Origin: Cryobacterium sp. PAMC25264
GTDB taxonomy: Bacteria > Actinomycetota > Actinomycetes > Actinomycetales > Microbacteriaceae
NCBI RefSeq assembly: GCF_019443325.1
Contig: NZ_CP080383.1
Span: forward strand, 2,666,001 to 2,730,000
DNA: 64,000 nt
Direction of reading: 5' to 3'
A program made the translations under genes and the position numbers. This document shows positions 8,186 to 17,435 of this stretch, piece after piece. Numbering within the stretch: the stretch's first letter is position 1; the number at the start of each line of letters is the position of its first letter. A model generated the notes under the pieces. It worked only from the letters and a program-made list of their open reading frames with translations, made no database searches and was not told where the DNA came from.

Positions 8186-8596
8186 CTAGTAGGTGCTGTA
8201 CGAGCCGCTGTTGATGCCCGCCATGGTCGCAAGGACGATCACGACGATGAAGATGATTCCGCCGATCAGTCCCACATAACCGAGGACCAGGCCGGCGATC
8301 GCGAGGCCGCGGCCCTTCTCGCCGGTCTTCTTGATCTGGCTGAGGGCAATGTGGCCGCAGATCACCGCGGCGAGGGAGACAAAGAACGCGCTGACCAGGG
8401 AAATGATCGCGAGAACGTTCCACTTGTCTGCGGCGTTCGGCTGGCCGTAGCCCTGCGGCGAGTAGGCCTGAGCGGCGGGTGCCGAGCCGTACGCGGGGGC
8501 AGCCGGAGCGGAGCCGTAGGCGGGCGTGGCCGGCGGGGTGTACGCGGGCGGCGGGGTGGGCTCGTTGTTTGCGGGAGTCTGGTTCGGGTCGGTCAT
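8186..8596 (-). CDS. DUF4190-domain membrane protein
   Basis: A 136-residue protein with a Pro/Ala/Tyr-rich N-terminus (repeats of PAYGSAPAA) and two to three hydrophobic segments. The motif VICGHIALSQIKKTGEKGRGLAI-type loop between the first two membrane segments is the DUF4190 signature. The ATG at 8596 has AAGGAG about ten bases upstream. It is the first of three tandem paralogues on this strand (8596 down to 6778), which look like the product of local duplication. The role is unknown; the soluble tail may interact with envelope partners, but that is a guess. Confidence 0.8.
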   Translation of the reverse strand: MTDPNQTPANNEPTPPPAYTPPATPAYGSAPAAPAYGSAPAAQAYSPQGYGQPNAADKWNVLAIISLVSAFFVSLAAVICGHIALSQIKKTGEKGRGLAIAGLVLGYVGLIGGIIFIVVIVLATMAGINSGSYSTY

Positions 8597-8761
8597 TGTG
8601 AGGGCTCCTTCACATGGGTGCAGCGTAGGCAGGCAGACATACTGGGCGGGCGGTGCCATAGTGGCACCCACGCCATGGGGGTGTCAACGTGCGTGCTCCG
8701 CGGTGAACCCCCACGGTCAGAGTAGCGCTTTCACCGGTGAAACGCTGGATGAACTGCGCTT

Positions 8762-10522
8762 TCAGGCCTGGATGAGCGACACCGGGAGGGTCGAGTCCGC
8801 ACCGAAGTCCAGGGTGGAGGGAGCGTGCCCGGCCATGATGAGCTGGGCGCCGAGGGCGGCGATCATGGCGCCGTTGTCGGTGCAGAGCGACAGCGGCGGG
8901 ATGCGCAGGGCGATGCCCGCCGCACAGGTACGTTCCTGGGCCACCTGGCGCAGCCGGGCGTTGGCGATCACGCCGCCGCCGAGCAGCAGCCGGGGCACCC
9001 CGAGGTCGGCGCACGCCGCGACGGCTTTGGTGAGGAGCACGTCGACGACGGCCTCGCGGAAGCTCGCCGCGACGTCGTCGATGGGCACGGTCTCGCCGGC
9101 GTCCTGCTTCTGCTCCACCCACCGGGCCACCGAGGTCTTCAGGCCGGAGAAGGAGAAGTCGTAACGGTGCTGGGCCATGTCCTTCTGGTGGCTGAGTCCG
9201 CGCGGGAAACGGATGGCGGTGGGGTCGCCGGTCGCGGCCACCCGGTCGATCTGCGGGCCACCGGGGTAGGGCAGGCCGAGCACCCTGGCCACCTTGTCGA
9301 AGGCCTCGCCGGCGGCATCGTCGATGGTTTCGCCGAGCAGTTCCACGTCGGAGACGAGGTCGCGCACGAGCAGCAGTGAGGTGTGCCCGCCGGAGACCAG
9401 CAGGGCGATGGTGGGGTATTCGAGCGGCGCATCCGTCGTGACACCCTCGCCGCGGAGCAGGTCGGCGCCGACGTGGCCGACCAGGTGGTTGACGGCGTAG
9501 ATGGGCACGTCGAGCGCCAGCGCCAGTGACTTGGCGGCACCCACGCCCACCATGAGCGCGCCGGCGAGGCCGGGGCCGCTGGTGACGGCGATGGCGTCGA
9601 TCTCGTCGAGCCGGATCTCGGCCTCGACGAGCGCGGCGCGGATGGCGGGCACCATTTCCTCGAGGTGCGCACGGGCAGCCACCTCGGGTACGACGCCGCC
9701 GTAGCGGGCGTGTTCGTCCATGGAAGACGCGATGGTGTTGGAGAGCAGCGTGGTGCCGCGCACGATACCGATGCCCGTCTCGTCGCACGAGGTCTCGATG
9801 CCGAGCACGAGCGGGTCGGTGCGGTTGAGCGGGCGGGCCGGGGCGGCGGAGGCGGCGGGGACCGGTGCGGCGGGGGCGGTCGTGGGGGCAGGGCCGGCGT
9901 CGGGGGCCGGGGCGGCGGCAGCGTCAGCGGGGTCAGCGGCGGCGGCAACGTCAGCGGGGTCAGCGACGGCATCCGGTTCAGCACCGAGAGCTGAAGCCGG
10001 CGGGGCGCCGACCGGGGCGCCGGCGGGGGCTGCGGCATCCGTGGTGAACTGCATCTCGGCGGGGGGAATGGGCAGGCGCATGACGATCGCATCCACGTTG
10101 TCTGGTTGGTAGTAGCCGCGGCGCACGCCGAGGTCTTCGAAGCCGAGCGAGCGGTAGAGGTGCTGGGCGCCGGGGTTGTCTGCGCGCACCTCGAGGAAGG
10201 TCTCGCGGGCGCCGCGCTTGCGGGCCTCGCTGATCAGGCTGAGCATGAGTACCCGGCCCAGGCCCCGGCCGCGGGCTTCCTCGGCCACGGCGATGGTTTG
10301 GATATCACTCTCGGGCGACCGCTGGGCGGCCTGCAGGCCGGCGTAGGCGACGATGTGGTCGGGGGCGTCGGGCGGGAACGCGACCAGGTAGTAGCAGCCG
10401 GGGTCGGCGACGTCGCGGGCCATCATCTCGGTGGACCAGGCGTCATTGACGAAAATCGACGTCTCCAGGGCCATGATCGCGTCGACGTCGTCGGCGGCGG
10501 CGCGGCGCAGCTGCCAGGTCAT
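8762..10522 (-). CDS. tsaD: RimI-TsaD fusion: GNAT acetyltransferase joined to tRNA t6A transferase
   Basis: One 586-residue frame holds two enzymes. Residues 1 to about 152 are a GNAT acetyltransferase of the RimI type, with the acetyl-CoA motif RGRGLG at 84-89 and the [14 protein letters not shown] segment. About 153-233 is an Ala/Pro/Asp-rich linker of low complexity. From about 237 it is TsaD, which transfers threonylcarbamoyl from TC-AMP to A37 of ANN-decoding tRNAs: [10 protein letters not shown] near 241-250, metal-binding His346 and His350 in NHLVGH, and [10 protein letters not shown]. The start overlaps the tsaB stop by one base (TGATG). No frameshift or stop separates the halves, so a fused polypeptide is expected. 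Confidence 0.93.
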   Translation of the reverse strand: MTWQLRRAAADDVDAIMALETSIFVNDAWSTEMMARDVADPGCYYLVAFPPDAPDHIVAYAGLQAAQRSPESDIQTIAVAEEARGRGLGRVLMLSLISEARKRGARETFLEVRADNPGAQHLYRSLGFEDLGVRRGYYQPDNVDAIVMRLPIPPAEMQFTTDAAAPAGAPVGAPPASALGAEPDAVADPADVAAAADPADAAAAPAPDAGPAPTTAPAAPVPAASAAPARPLNRTDPLVLGIETSCDETGIGIVRGTTLLSNTIASSMDEHARYGGVVPEVAARAHLEEMVPAIRAALVEAEIRLDEIDAIAVTSGPGLAGALMVGVGAAKSLALALDVPIYAVNHLVGHVGADLLRGEGVTTDAPLEYPTIALLVSGGHTSLLLVRDLVSDVELLGETIDDAAGEAFDKVARVLGLPYPGGPQIDRVAATGDPTAIRFPRGLSHQKDMAQHRYDFSFSGLKTSVARWVEQKQDAGETVPIDDVAASFREAVVDVLLTKAVAACADLGVPRLLLGGGVIANARLRQVAQERTCAAGIALRIPPLSLCTDNGAMIAALGAQLIMAGHAPSTLDFGADSTLPVSLIQA

Positions 10523-11157
10523 CAGCTCACCCGCTTGGGGCCGTTTTTGGACACCGTGACGTCGGGCGAGCGCAGGTAGAGCGCGTCATCGGCAGCGAAC
10601 GGGCGACCGGCGGCGAAGGTGAGTTCGGCCACCATCCCCAGGTCTCCGGCGGAGATGGTGCTGGCGTCCAGGCGGGGCATCCCGGCATGTTCGAAGTCGC
10701 CCTCGAGCAGCTCGGCGGGTTTGGCGAGCGCGGGCGGGCCGATGCGCACGGGCAGGGTCTCTGCATCCGCCCCGCTGTACGCGGACCAGTAGACCTCGCG
10801 GCGGCGGGCGTCGGTGACCACGAGCAGCGGGCCGGTGTGGCCGGTGCGGTAGTGGCCGTAGGCGATGGCATCGTGACTGATCACCGGCACGAGGGGGCGG
10901 CCGATGCCGAGGGCGAAGACCCGGGCGGCGGCGATACCGACGCGGAGGCCCGTGAACGGGCCGGGGCCCATGCCGCCGACCACGCCGGAGAGCGCCGTGA
11001 CGGGGATGCCGGCCTCGGTGAGACACTCCTGGATGAGGCGGCCGACCACCTCGGCGTGGCGCATGGTGTCGGGGATGCCGCGTTCGGCGATCACACCCTG
11101 GGTCAGGTCGACGACGGCGACGCTGGTGCCGGCGGAGGTATCGATGGCGAGGAGCAC
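10522..11157 (-). CDS. tsaB: tRNA threonylcarbamoyladenosine biosynthesis protein TsaB
   Basis: TsaB is the inactive ASKHA-fold partner that dimerises with TsaD in the t6A complex. The 211 residues begin with the ATPase-fold strand [17 protein letters not shown] and contain the family motif [21 protein letters not shown] (about 67-88) followed by [10 protein letters not shown]. It lies directly upstream of the rimI-tsaD fusion, with a one-base overlap, and downstream of tsaE, separated from it only by the TauE-like gene and a short spacer carrying a palindromic repeat. Length is typical for actinobacteria. Confidence 0.93.
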   Translation of the reverse strand: MLLAIDTSAGTSVAVVDLTQGVIAERGIPDTMRHAEVVGRLIQECLTEAGIPVTALSGVVGGMGPGPFTGLRVGIAAARVFALGIGRPLVPVISHDAIAYGHYRTGHTGPLLVVTDARRREVYWSAYSGADAETLPVRIGPPALAKPAELLEGDFEHAGMPRLDASTISAGDLGMVAELTFAAGRPFAADDALYLRSPDVTVSKNGPKRVS

Positions 11158-11210
11158 CCGTCCAGCCTATGCGGCCCCGGCACATCCGCTCGCCGGGCCT
11201 GCACCGCCCG

Positions 11211-11278
11211 CAACTGTTGCCGCATCGGACTACTGGCCCCGGTGCGCAGGGGCCACTTGTCCGCACCGGGACCAGTTG
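11211..11278. repeat. 68-bp imperfect palindromic repeat, family 1, copy 1
   Basis: Imperfect palindrome with arms CAACTGTTGCCG...GGCCCC and GGGGCC...CGGGACCAGTTG around a short GC-rich centre. Read on the minus strand it matches the two copies at 36377 and 36561 in the outer arms (CAACTGGTCCCG and CGGACAA), while the centre differs. It lies between tsaB and the TauE-like gene. Confidence 0.75.
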
Positions 11279-11281
11279 GGC

Positions 11282-12094
11282 TCAGGGGCTCGTGGTGCGG
11301 AGGGCCTTCACGGTGAGTTGGGCGGCGGCGAGGATCAGCAGCACGGCGAAGAGGATGCTCGACAGCCGCGGCGGGATCAGCAGCGCGAGCGCCACCCCGG
11401 GCACCGCGGCCACCGTGGCGGTGACGCCCACCACCAGGCCGGCGCGCAGGTCAACGAGCTTGGCGCGCAGGTTGGCGATGGTGCCGACGATGCTCGTGGG
11501 CACCAGCACCAGAAGGGAGGTGCCCTTGGCGATGAGGTCGCTCACACCGAACACCGCCACGAGTGCCGGCACCGCGATGACGCCGCCGCCGATGCCGAAC
11601 AGGCCGGATGCGACCCCCATCGCCAGACCCAGGGCCAGGTACCCGAGCACCACGAGCACACTGAGCTCCAGGGCCGCGCCGCGCTCGGGTTCGACGACCA
11701 CCATACGTGCGGCGACGACCACGAGGAGCGCGATGAAGAGCCAGCGCAGCCAGAAGAGGGGGATGCGTTGCAGCAGGTTGCTGCCGATGATCGACCCGAC
11801 CACGGCGCCGCCTGCGATGATCACGCCCGCGACCAGGTCGATGTGGCCGTTGGCCAGATACGTGATCGACCCCACGATGGAGGTGGGCACGATCGCCGCG
11901 AGCGAGGTGGTGGCGGCCTGGCGCTGGTTCATCTGCACGAGGGAGATGAGCAGGGGCACCATCACGATGCCGCCGCCCACGCCGAAGACGCCCGAGAGCA
12001 GTCCGCCGATCAGGCCGGTGAGGATGAGGGCAAGCCAGTACCAGGTGCCCCTGGGGCTTGCGGGGGCGGCCGGGATAGCCGGGGTAGTGCTCAT
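11282..12094 (-). CDS. TauE/SafE-family sulfite exporter-like permease
   Basis: A 270-residue membrane protein with about eight hydrophobic segments arranged in two homologous halves. Each half carries the glycine-rich motif of the TauE/SafE family: GLLSGVFGVGGGIVMVPLL near 30-48 and GVASGLFGIGGGVIAVPAL near 160-178. Family members move sulfite, sulfoacetate or other small organosulfur anions, and here the substrate is unknown. The start overlaps the tsaE stop by four bases (ATGA), so it is co-translated with an unrelated tRNA-modification gene; it is probably a hitchhiker in the operon. Confidence 0.85.
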   Translation of the reverse strand: MSTTPAIPAAPASPRGTWYWLALILTGLIGGLLSGVFGVGGGIVMVPLLISLVQMNQRQAATTSLAAIVPTSIVGSITYLANGHIDLVAGVIIAGGAVVGSIIGSNLLQRIPLFWLRWLFIALLVVVAARMVVVEPERGAALELSVLVVLGYLALGLAMGVASGLFGIGGGVIAVPALVAVFGVSDLIAKGTSLLVLVPTSIVGTIANLRAKLVDLRAGLVVGVTATVAAVPGVALALLIPPRLSSILFAVLLILAAAQLTVKALRTTSP

Positions 12095-12705
12095 TCGGCG
12101 GCCGGCCCGTCAGGGCTGGCGGCAGTGTCAGCGGCGGCGGGCTTCGAGCCGGCGGCGTCGCTTTCCGTGCCGGCCAGGTCGGCCAGGCCGAGGTCGGCCT
12201 CCCAGCGGGGTCCGACTCCGGTGACCGTCACCGTGCGCGGCTCGGCCCGGTCGAGGTCGGCGTCGAGGTCCGCGTCATCCGCGTCGGAATCAGAGCCCGC
12301 GGCCACGGCCACGGCCACGGAGGCGCCCAGCGGGCGCACGATCTCCACGTCGAGCCAGGACTCGGTGATGCCCTCGAGCAGCCCCCGGCCCCACTCCACC
12401 ACCACGATCGAGCGGGCGAAGTCGATGTCGAGGTCGTCGAGTTCCATGGCGCTGTTCAGCCGGTAGGCATCCACGTGCACGAGCGGCGGGCCGCCGACCG
12501 TGCTGGGATGTGTGCGCGCGAGCACGAAGGTGGGGCTGGTGACCGGGCCGCGCACCTGCAACCCCTCGCCGAGGCCGCGGGTGAAGGTGGTCTTGCCGGC
12601 GCCGAGCGGTCCGGTGAGCACCATGAGGTCCCCGGCACGGAGCACTCCGGCCAGCTCCATGCCCAGCGCGTGCATGGCTTCGGGGTCGTCGATGATTCGG
12701 CGCAT
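12091..12705 (-). CDS. tsaE: tRNA threonylcarbamoyladenosine biosynthesis ATPase TsaE
   Basis: TsaE is the P-loop ATPase that drives turnover of the TsaB-TsaD complex. Residues 1 to about 130 match the family: Walker A GPLGAGKTT near 32-40, TSPTFVL near 57-63, HVDAYRL near 77-83 and VVVEWG near 100-105. The usual length is about 150-160 residues; here an Ala/Asp-rich tail makes it 204, including a D-A-D-D repeat near 140-155 and an AAADTAASPDG ending. The tail has no recognisable domain. It lies six bases downstream of alr and overlaps the next gene. Confidence 0.92.
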   Translation of the reverse strand: MRRIIDDPEAMHALGMELAGVLRAGDLMVLTGPLGAGKTTFTRGLGEGLQVRGPVTSPTFVLARTHPSTVGGPPLVHVDAYRLNSAMELDDLDIDFARSIVVVEWGRGLLEGITESWLDVEIVRPLGASVAVAVAAGSDSDADDADLDADLDRAEPRTVTVTGVGPRWEADLGLADLAGTESDAAGSKPAAADTAASPDGPAAE

Positions 12706-12711
12706 CGGCGG

Positions 12712-13941
12712 CTACTCCCCCGGGCTTGTGGAGTCGGAGGCATCGGTGCTGCGCGGCGTTCCGGGTGCCGGCGCACCGGTGGCCGGTGACGGGGTCGTCG
12801 AATCCGTCGCCGCACCGTCGGCGGTCGCGCCCACGTACCGCCGGGGCACCCGGGCACCGACCCGGGTGACGATGTCGTAGTTGATGGTGCCCGCCGCCGC
12901 GCCCCACTCGGCGGCGCTCGGCGCCCCGGTGCTGGGGTCGCCGAACAGCACCACGTCGTCGCCGACGGCGACCGGCACGGCGCCCACGTCCACCAGGAAC
13001 TGGTCCATGGCGATGCGGCCCACCACGGGATGCTGCACCCCGCCGATCGAGACGAAGGCGGCGTTCATGGCCTGCCGGGGCACCCCGTCGGCATAGCCGA
13101 GCGGCACCAGGGCCAGCGTGGTGTCCGTGCTCGCGCGCCAGAGATAGTCGTAGGAGACGCCCGCGCCGGCGGCGATCTGACGCACCGCGGCGACCCGGCC
13201 GCGCAATGTCATCGCGGGGGTCAGCCCGAGTGCGGCGGAGTCGGCGTCGTCGAACGGGGATTGCCCGTAGATGCCGATGCCCAGCCGCACCATCGTGTGC
13301 CGGGCTGCGGGCAACCGCAGCGCTGCCGCGGTGGAGGCCAGGTGCGCCAGATCCACCGTGAGGCCGGCGGTCGCGGCCGCGGCCAGACCCCGGTCGAAGC
13401 TGAGCAGTGCGGCCTCGTCGTCGGCCGGCGAGGTGTTGGCGAGGTGGCTGAACACGCCGCGCACCCGCAGCCGGCCCACCCGCTCGAACGCCGCGGCGAG
13501 GCCGAACACCTCGGCCCAGTCCGCTTCGTCCACACCGTTGCGGTTGAGACCGGTCTCGATCTTGATCTGCACGGATGCGGTACGGCCCACACTCAGCGCC
13601 GCATCCGCCGCCTGGCGCACCTGCGCGGCCGAGGACAGGCCGAGGTCGATGTCGGCGGTGATGCCGGCGGCGAACTCGGGGTCGGGGCCGTGCAACCAGG
13701 CCAGCAGCGGGGCGTCGATGCCGGCGGCGCGGAGGGCCAGGGCTTCGTCGAGGTCGGCGACGCCGAGCCAGTCCGCTCCCCCGGCCAGGGCAGCGCGAGC
13801 CACCTGCGCGGCGCCGTGGCCGTAGCCGTTGGCCTTGACCACGGCCATGGTGTGCCGGGTGCCGATGAGGCTGCGCAGGTGGGCCACGTTGGCCTGCACG
13901 GCAGCGAGGTCGATGACGGCTTCGCGGAAGGCGCTGCTCAT
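12712..13941 (-). CDS. alr: Alanine racemase
   Basis: PLP-dependent racemase that makes D-alanine for peptidoglycan in the cytoplasm. The catalytic Lys36 is in AVVKANGYGHG and the second catalytic base is Tyr264 in GVSYDYLW; GRIAMDQFLVDVG is the conserved strand of the C-terminal beta domain. The 409 residues exceed the usual 370-380 because of a Thr/Pro/Ser-rich tail after about residue 370 that resembles a disordered linker. The start overlaps the acpS stop by four bases (ATGA) and the gene is followed six bases on by tsaE, so acpS-alr-tsaE form one operon. Confidence 0.95.
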   Translation of the reverse strand: MSSAFREAVIDLAAVQANVAHLRSLIGTRHTMAVVKANGYGHGAAQVARAALAGGADWLGVADLDEALALRAAGIDAPLLAWLHGPDPEFAAGITADIDLGLSSAAQVRQAADAALSVGRTASVQIKIETGLNRNGVDEADWAEVFGLAAAFERVGRLRVRGVFSHLANTSPADDEAALLSFDRGLAAAATAGLTVDLAHLASTAAALRLPAARHTMVRLGIGIYGQSPFDDADSAALGLTPAMTLRGRVAAVRQIAAGAGVSYDYLWRASTDTTLALVPLGYADGVPRQAMNAAFVSIGGVQHPVVGRIAMDQFLVDVGAVPVAVGDDVVLFGDPSTGAPSAAEWGAAAGTINYDIVTRVGARVPRRYVGATADGAATDSTTPSPATGAPAPGTPRSTDASDSTSPGE

Positions 13942-14294
13942 TTGTCGCCCTCCAGCACCACGAACGCGCAGGCGACGCCGGCGTCGTGGGTGAGACTGAG
14001 GTGCACGCCCGTGATGCCGCGCGAAGCCAGGGCCGCCGCGGCCACTCCGGTCAGCGCGAAGGACGGGTTTCCGTCGGGGTCGGAGACCACTTCCATCTCC
14101 TGCCAGCTCGCGCCCACGCTGCCGCCGAGCGCCTTGATCAGCGCTTCCTTGGCGGCGAACCGGGCCGCCAGCGAGTGCGGCGGCAGTGCTCGTTCGGCGG
14201 GCGCGAACAACCGGGGGATCAGCCCGGGCGTGCGGGCGACCTGCCGGTCGAAGCGTGCCAGGTCGACGATGTCGACCCCGATGCCCTTGATCAA
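13938..14294 (-). CDS. acpS: Holo-[acyl-carrier-protein] synthase
   Basis: AcpS transfers 4'-phosphopantetheine from CoA to the acyl carrier protein. The 118 residues start with IKGIGVDIVDLARF, whose Asp is a magnesium ligand, and contain FAAKEALIKALG with the second acidic ligand. The start is taken as TTG at 14294, preceded by GAGGA at a proper distance and matching the usual family N-terminus; the frame is open to 14345 but the extra residues look unlike AcpS and run into an inverted repeat. It is the first gene of the acpS-alr-tsaE-tsaB-tsaD run. Confidence 0.93.
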   Translation of the reverse strand: MIKGIGVDIVDLARFDRQVARTPGLIPRLFAPAERALPPHSLAARFAAKEALIKALGGSVGASWQEMEVVSDPDGNPSFALTGVAAAALASRGITGVHLSLTHDAGVACAFVVLEGDK

Positions 14295-14323
14295 CGTGTC
14301 CTCATCCCGTGGGTGGCGGCGAA

Positions 14324-14380
14324 ATGCCCAGGGTGCGCGCCGCACCGCTGTCGCGGTGGAGCGGTGCGGGCCCTGGGCAT
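14324..14380. repeat. Nested inverted repeat between acpS and glmS
   Basis: ATGCCCAGGG (14324-14333) pairs with CCCTGGGCAT (14371-14380), and inside it CGCACCGCT (14341-14349) pairs with AGCGGTGCG (14360-14368). It lies just past the glmS stop and before acpS. It can fold as a long hairpin and may terminate or attenuate glmS transcription, though no T run follows. Confidence 0.6.
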
Positions 14381-14395
14381 CCGGCTGGCTGTGAC

Positions 14396-16245
14396 TTACT
14401 CGACCGTGACGGACTTGGCCAGGTTGCGCGGCTGGTCCACGTCCAGGCCCTTGGCGGTGGCCAGTTCGATGGCGAACATCTGCAGCGGCACGACGGCCAG
14501 CAGCGGTTCGAACAGCGGCGCGGCCAGCGGGATGTGGAACACCGAGTCCGCGAACGGCAGCACCGCGGCGTCGCCCTGCTCGGCGATCGCGATGATGCGG
14601 GCACCACGGGCGCGGATCTCCTGGATGTTGGAGACCACCTTGGGGTGCAGGTGCGCGGAGCCGCGGGGGCTCGGCACCACCACGAAGACCGGCTGGCCGG
14701 GCTCGATGAGCGCGATCGGGCCGTGCTTGAGCTCACCGGCGGCGAAGCCCTCGGCGTGGATGTAGGCGAGCTCCTTGAGTTTGAGCGCACCCTCGAGCGC
14801 GATCGGGAAGCCCACGTGACGGCCCAGGAACAGCACCGCGCGGGTGTCGGTCATCCAGGTGGCCAGCTGGTGCACGGCCTCGCCCTGCAGCAGGGTCGTG
14901 GCGAGCTTCTCCGGATGGCCTGCAGTTCGGCGACCTGCTCGGCGAGCTCCTCGAGCGAGAGGGTGCCCCGCACCCGGGCCAGGTGCAGCGCGAAGAGGTA
15001 CAGCGCGGCGATCTGGGCGGTGAAGCCCTTCGTCGACGCCACAGCGACCTCGGGTCCGGCGTGCGTGTAGATCACGGCGTCGGATTCGCGCGGGATGGTG
15101 GCGCCCTGGGTGTTGCAGATCGAGATGGCCTTGGCGCCGGCCTCGCGGGCGTACTTCACGGCCATCAGGGTGTCCATGGTCTCGCCGGACTGGCTGATCG
15201 AGATCACCAGGGTGTGGTCGTCGAGCACCGGGTCGCGGTAGCGGAACTCGTGGCTGAGCTCCACGTCCACGGGCACTTTGGCCCACTTCTCGATGGCGTA
15301 CTTGGCGGTCTGGCCGGCGTAGGCGGCGGTACCGCAGGCGACGATCACGATGCGGCGGATGCCGGCGAGCACGTCGTCGCCGAAGGCCTCGAGCTCGGGC
15401 ACGACGGCCTGGCCGTCGTGGATGCGGCCGCGCAGGGTGTTGGTGACGGCATCCGGCTGCTCGGAGATCTCTTTGGCCATGAAGGAGGACCAGCCGCCCT
15501 TTTCACTGGCGGAGGCATCCCAGGCGATGTCGAACTCTTCGACCTCGACGGGCGCGCCGAAGAAGTCGGTGACGGTGACGAGGTCGGGGGTGATCGTGAC
15601 GATCTGGTCCTGGCCGATCGCTACGGCGCGGCGGGTGTACTCCACGAACGCGGCCACGTCGGAGCCGAGGAAGTTCTCGCCCTCGCCCAAGCCGATGACC
15701 AGGGGCGAGTTGCGGCGGGCGCCGACGACGACGCCGGGCTGGTCTTCGTGCACGGCGAGCAGCGTGAACGCACCGTCCAGGCGCGACACGACGGTGCGGA
15801 ACGCTTCGGCGAGGTCGCCGACACGCTGGTATTCCCGTCCGAGCAGCACGGCGGCCACCTCGGTGTCGGTTTCGCTGAGGAACGTGTAGCCCTCGGCAAG
15901 GAGTTCGGCCTTGAGCGGCGCGAAGTTCTCGATGATGCCGTTGTGGATGAGGGCGAGCTTGCCGTTGTCACCGAGGTGCGGGTGCGCGTTGCCGTCGGTG
16001 GGTCCACCGTGCGTGGCCCAACGGGTGTGACCGATGCCGGTGACTCCGTTGGGAATCGGATGCGCCTCGAGCTCGGCTGCGAGCACCGCGAGCTTGCCGG
16101 CACGCTTGGCCGTGTTGAGCTTGCCGGTCGCGTCGATCACCGCGATTCCCGCCGAGTCATAGCCCCGGTACTCAAGTCGACGCAGCCCGCCCATGAGCAC
16201 TTCGACGCTCTTGTTGTCTCCGACATATCCCACGATTCCGCACAT
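14396..16245 (-). CDS. glmS: Glutamine-fructose-6-phosphate aminotransferase, disrupted by a one-base deletion
   Basis: GlmS makes glucosamine-6-phosphate from fructose-6-phosphate and glutamine, the first step to UDP-GlcNAc. The N-terminal glutaminase begins MCGIVGYVG with catalytic Cys2, and two SIS sugar-isomerase domains follow, with SQSGETMDTL in the first. The frame breaks near 14914: after VAELQAI the frame reads nonsense to a stop, while the next frame continues PEKLATTLLQGEAVHQLATW and ends LAKSVTVE. Restoring one C (ATCCCGGAG instead of ATCCGGAG) rejoins them into a normal full-length protein of about 616 residues. The enzyme is usually essential, so a sequence error is likely. Divergent from coaA with 33 bases between. 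Confidence 0.9.
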
Positions 16246-16278
16246 GGGCCTGATTTTAGTCGCACTATGCTTGCGTAG

Positions 16279-17235
16279 ATGTCCGAGCCGCTGGTGAGCC
16301 CAGGTAATACCGGTCACAGCACCCCCTTTGTGGAGCTCGATCGTGCTGTGTGGGCCTCCCTCGCGCCCTCGACCCGGCTGCCGTTGCGTGAAACCGAGGT
16401 TGTGCAGTTGCGTGGCCTGGGCGAGCCGCTCGACATCAATGAGGTGTCGGATGTCTACCTGCCGCTCAGCCGGCTGCTCAACCTCTACGCCGCCGGCGCT
16501 CGCAAACTGCACCGCGACACCAGCGACTTCCTCGGCGAACGTGCCGGGGCCACCCCGTTCGTGATCGGCGTGGCCGGGTCGGTGGCGGTGGGCAAGTCCA
16601 CCATCGCGCGCCTGCTGCGTGAGCTGCTCGCCCGCTGGGAAGACACCCCCCGGGTGGAACTGGTCACCACCGACGGGTTCCTCTTCCCCAACGCCGAGCT
16701 GGCCCGCCGCGGGCTGATGGAACGCAAGGGTTTCCCCGAGTCGTACGACCGGCGCGCGCTGCTGCGCTTCGTCAGCGCGATCAAGAGCGGCGCCGCCGAG
16801 GTGCGCGCCCCGTTCTACTCGCACCTCAACTACGACATCGTGCCCGACGCGCAGGTGGTCGTGCGGCAGCCCGACATCCTGATCGTGGAGGGTCTGAACG
16901 TGCTGCAGCCGCCGGCGCCGGGCCACGGGCTCGCGGTGAGCGACCTGTTCGACTTCACCATCTACGTGGATGCGCGCACCTCCGACATCTCGCGCTGGTA
17001 CGAGGAGCGTTTCCTCGGGCTGCAGCGCGGGGCGTTCACCAACCCCAAGTCGTTCTTCCACCGGTTCGCCTCCCTCAGCGAGGACGAGGCCCGAGCGCGG
17101 GCGCGCACCATCTGGGGCACGATCAACGAGCCCAACCTGCTGCAGAACATCCGTCCCACGCGCTCCCGCGCCACGCTGGTGCTGCGCAAGGACTCCGACC
17201 ACACGGTCGACAAGGTGCTGCTCCGCAAGGTCTGA
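16279..17235 (+). CDS. coaA: Type I pantothenate kinase
   Basis: CoaA phosphorylates pantothenate, the committed step of CoA synthesis in the cytoplasm. The 318 residues are a typical length. The P-loop [12 protein letters not shown] lies at about 97-108, followed by TTDGFLFPN, the KGFPESYD segment, and [17 protein letters not shown], all diagnostic of type I enzymes. The ATG is only 33 bases from the divergent glmS start; the upstream ACTATGCTTGCGTAG leaves little room for a ribosome site, so the message may be nearly leaderless. The next gene on this strand is 200 bases away past two palindromic repeats. Confidence 0.95.
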   Translation: MSEPLVSPGNTGHSTPFVELDRAVWASLAPSTRLPLRETEVVQLRGLGEPLDINEVSDVYLPLSRLLNLYAAGARKLHRDTSDFLGERAGATPFVIGVAGSVAVGKSTIARLLRELLARWEDTPRVELVTTDGFLFPNAELARRGLMERKGFPESYDRRALLRFVSAIKSGAAEVRAPFYSHLNYDIVPDAQVVVRQPDILIVEGLNVLQPPAPGHGLAVSDLFDFTIYVDARTSDISRWYEERFLGLQRGAFTNPKSFFHRFASLSEDEARARARTIWGTINEPNLLQNIRPTRSRATLVLRKDSDHTVDKVLLRKV

Positions 17236-17273
17236 GTCGCACGTGTGGCGGCACCTCCTCGGGTCGCGGCGTC

Positions 17274-17333
17274 GCGACTTGCCACATAGCGCCCCTCTGA
17301 GTGTGCTGAAGAGGCACCAAGTGGCGACTCGCG
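17274..17333. repeat. 60-bp palindromic repeat, family 2, copy 1
   Basis: GCGACTTGCCAC at one end and its imperfect inverse GTGGCGACTCGCG at the other, with a GC-rich centre. It matches the copy at 17347 at most positions, including the CACCAAGTGGC right arm. Confidence 0.75.
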
Positions 17334-17346
17334 CGATCGTTGTCTT

Positions 17347-17406
17347 GCGACTTGCCAGATTGCGCCCCTTCGCGGGCGCTGAAGGGGCACCAAGTGGCAA
17401 CTCGCG
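17347..17406. repeat. 60-bp palindromic repeat, family 2, copy 2
   Basis: GCGACTTGCCAG...GCGCCCCTT and AAGGGGCACCAAGTGGC with ACTCGCG. It follows copy 1 with a 73-base period, in the same orientation, and ends 29 bases before the acetyltransferase start, so it may sit in that gene's promoter or leader. Confidence 0.75.
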
Positions 17407-17435
17407 GCGTTGGCCTGGCCGGGTACGGTCGAGGG

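Noticed and set aside
10904..12466. Long plus-strand frame opposite tsaB, the TauE-like gene and tsaE
   Set aside because: It crosses three well-supported minus-strand genes and has an His/Asp/Arg-rich composition typical of antisense frames in GC-rich DNA.
14905..14925. Programmed ribosomal frameshift in glmS
   Set aside because: There is no slippery heptamer or downstream stimulator, and glmS is not known to be frameshifted; loss of one C explains it better.
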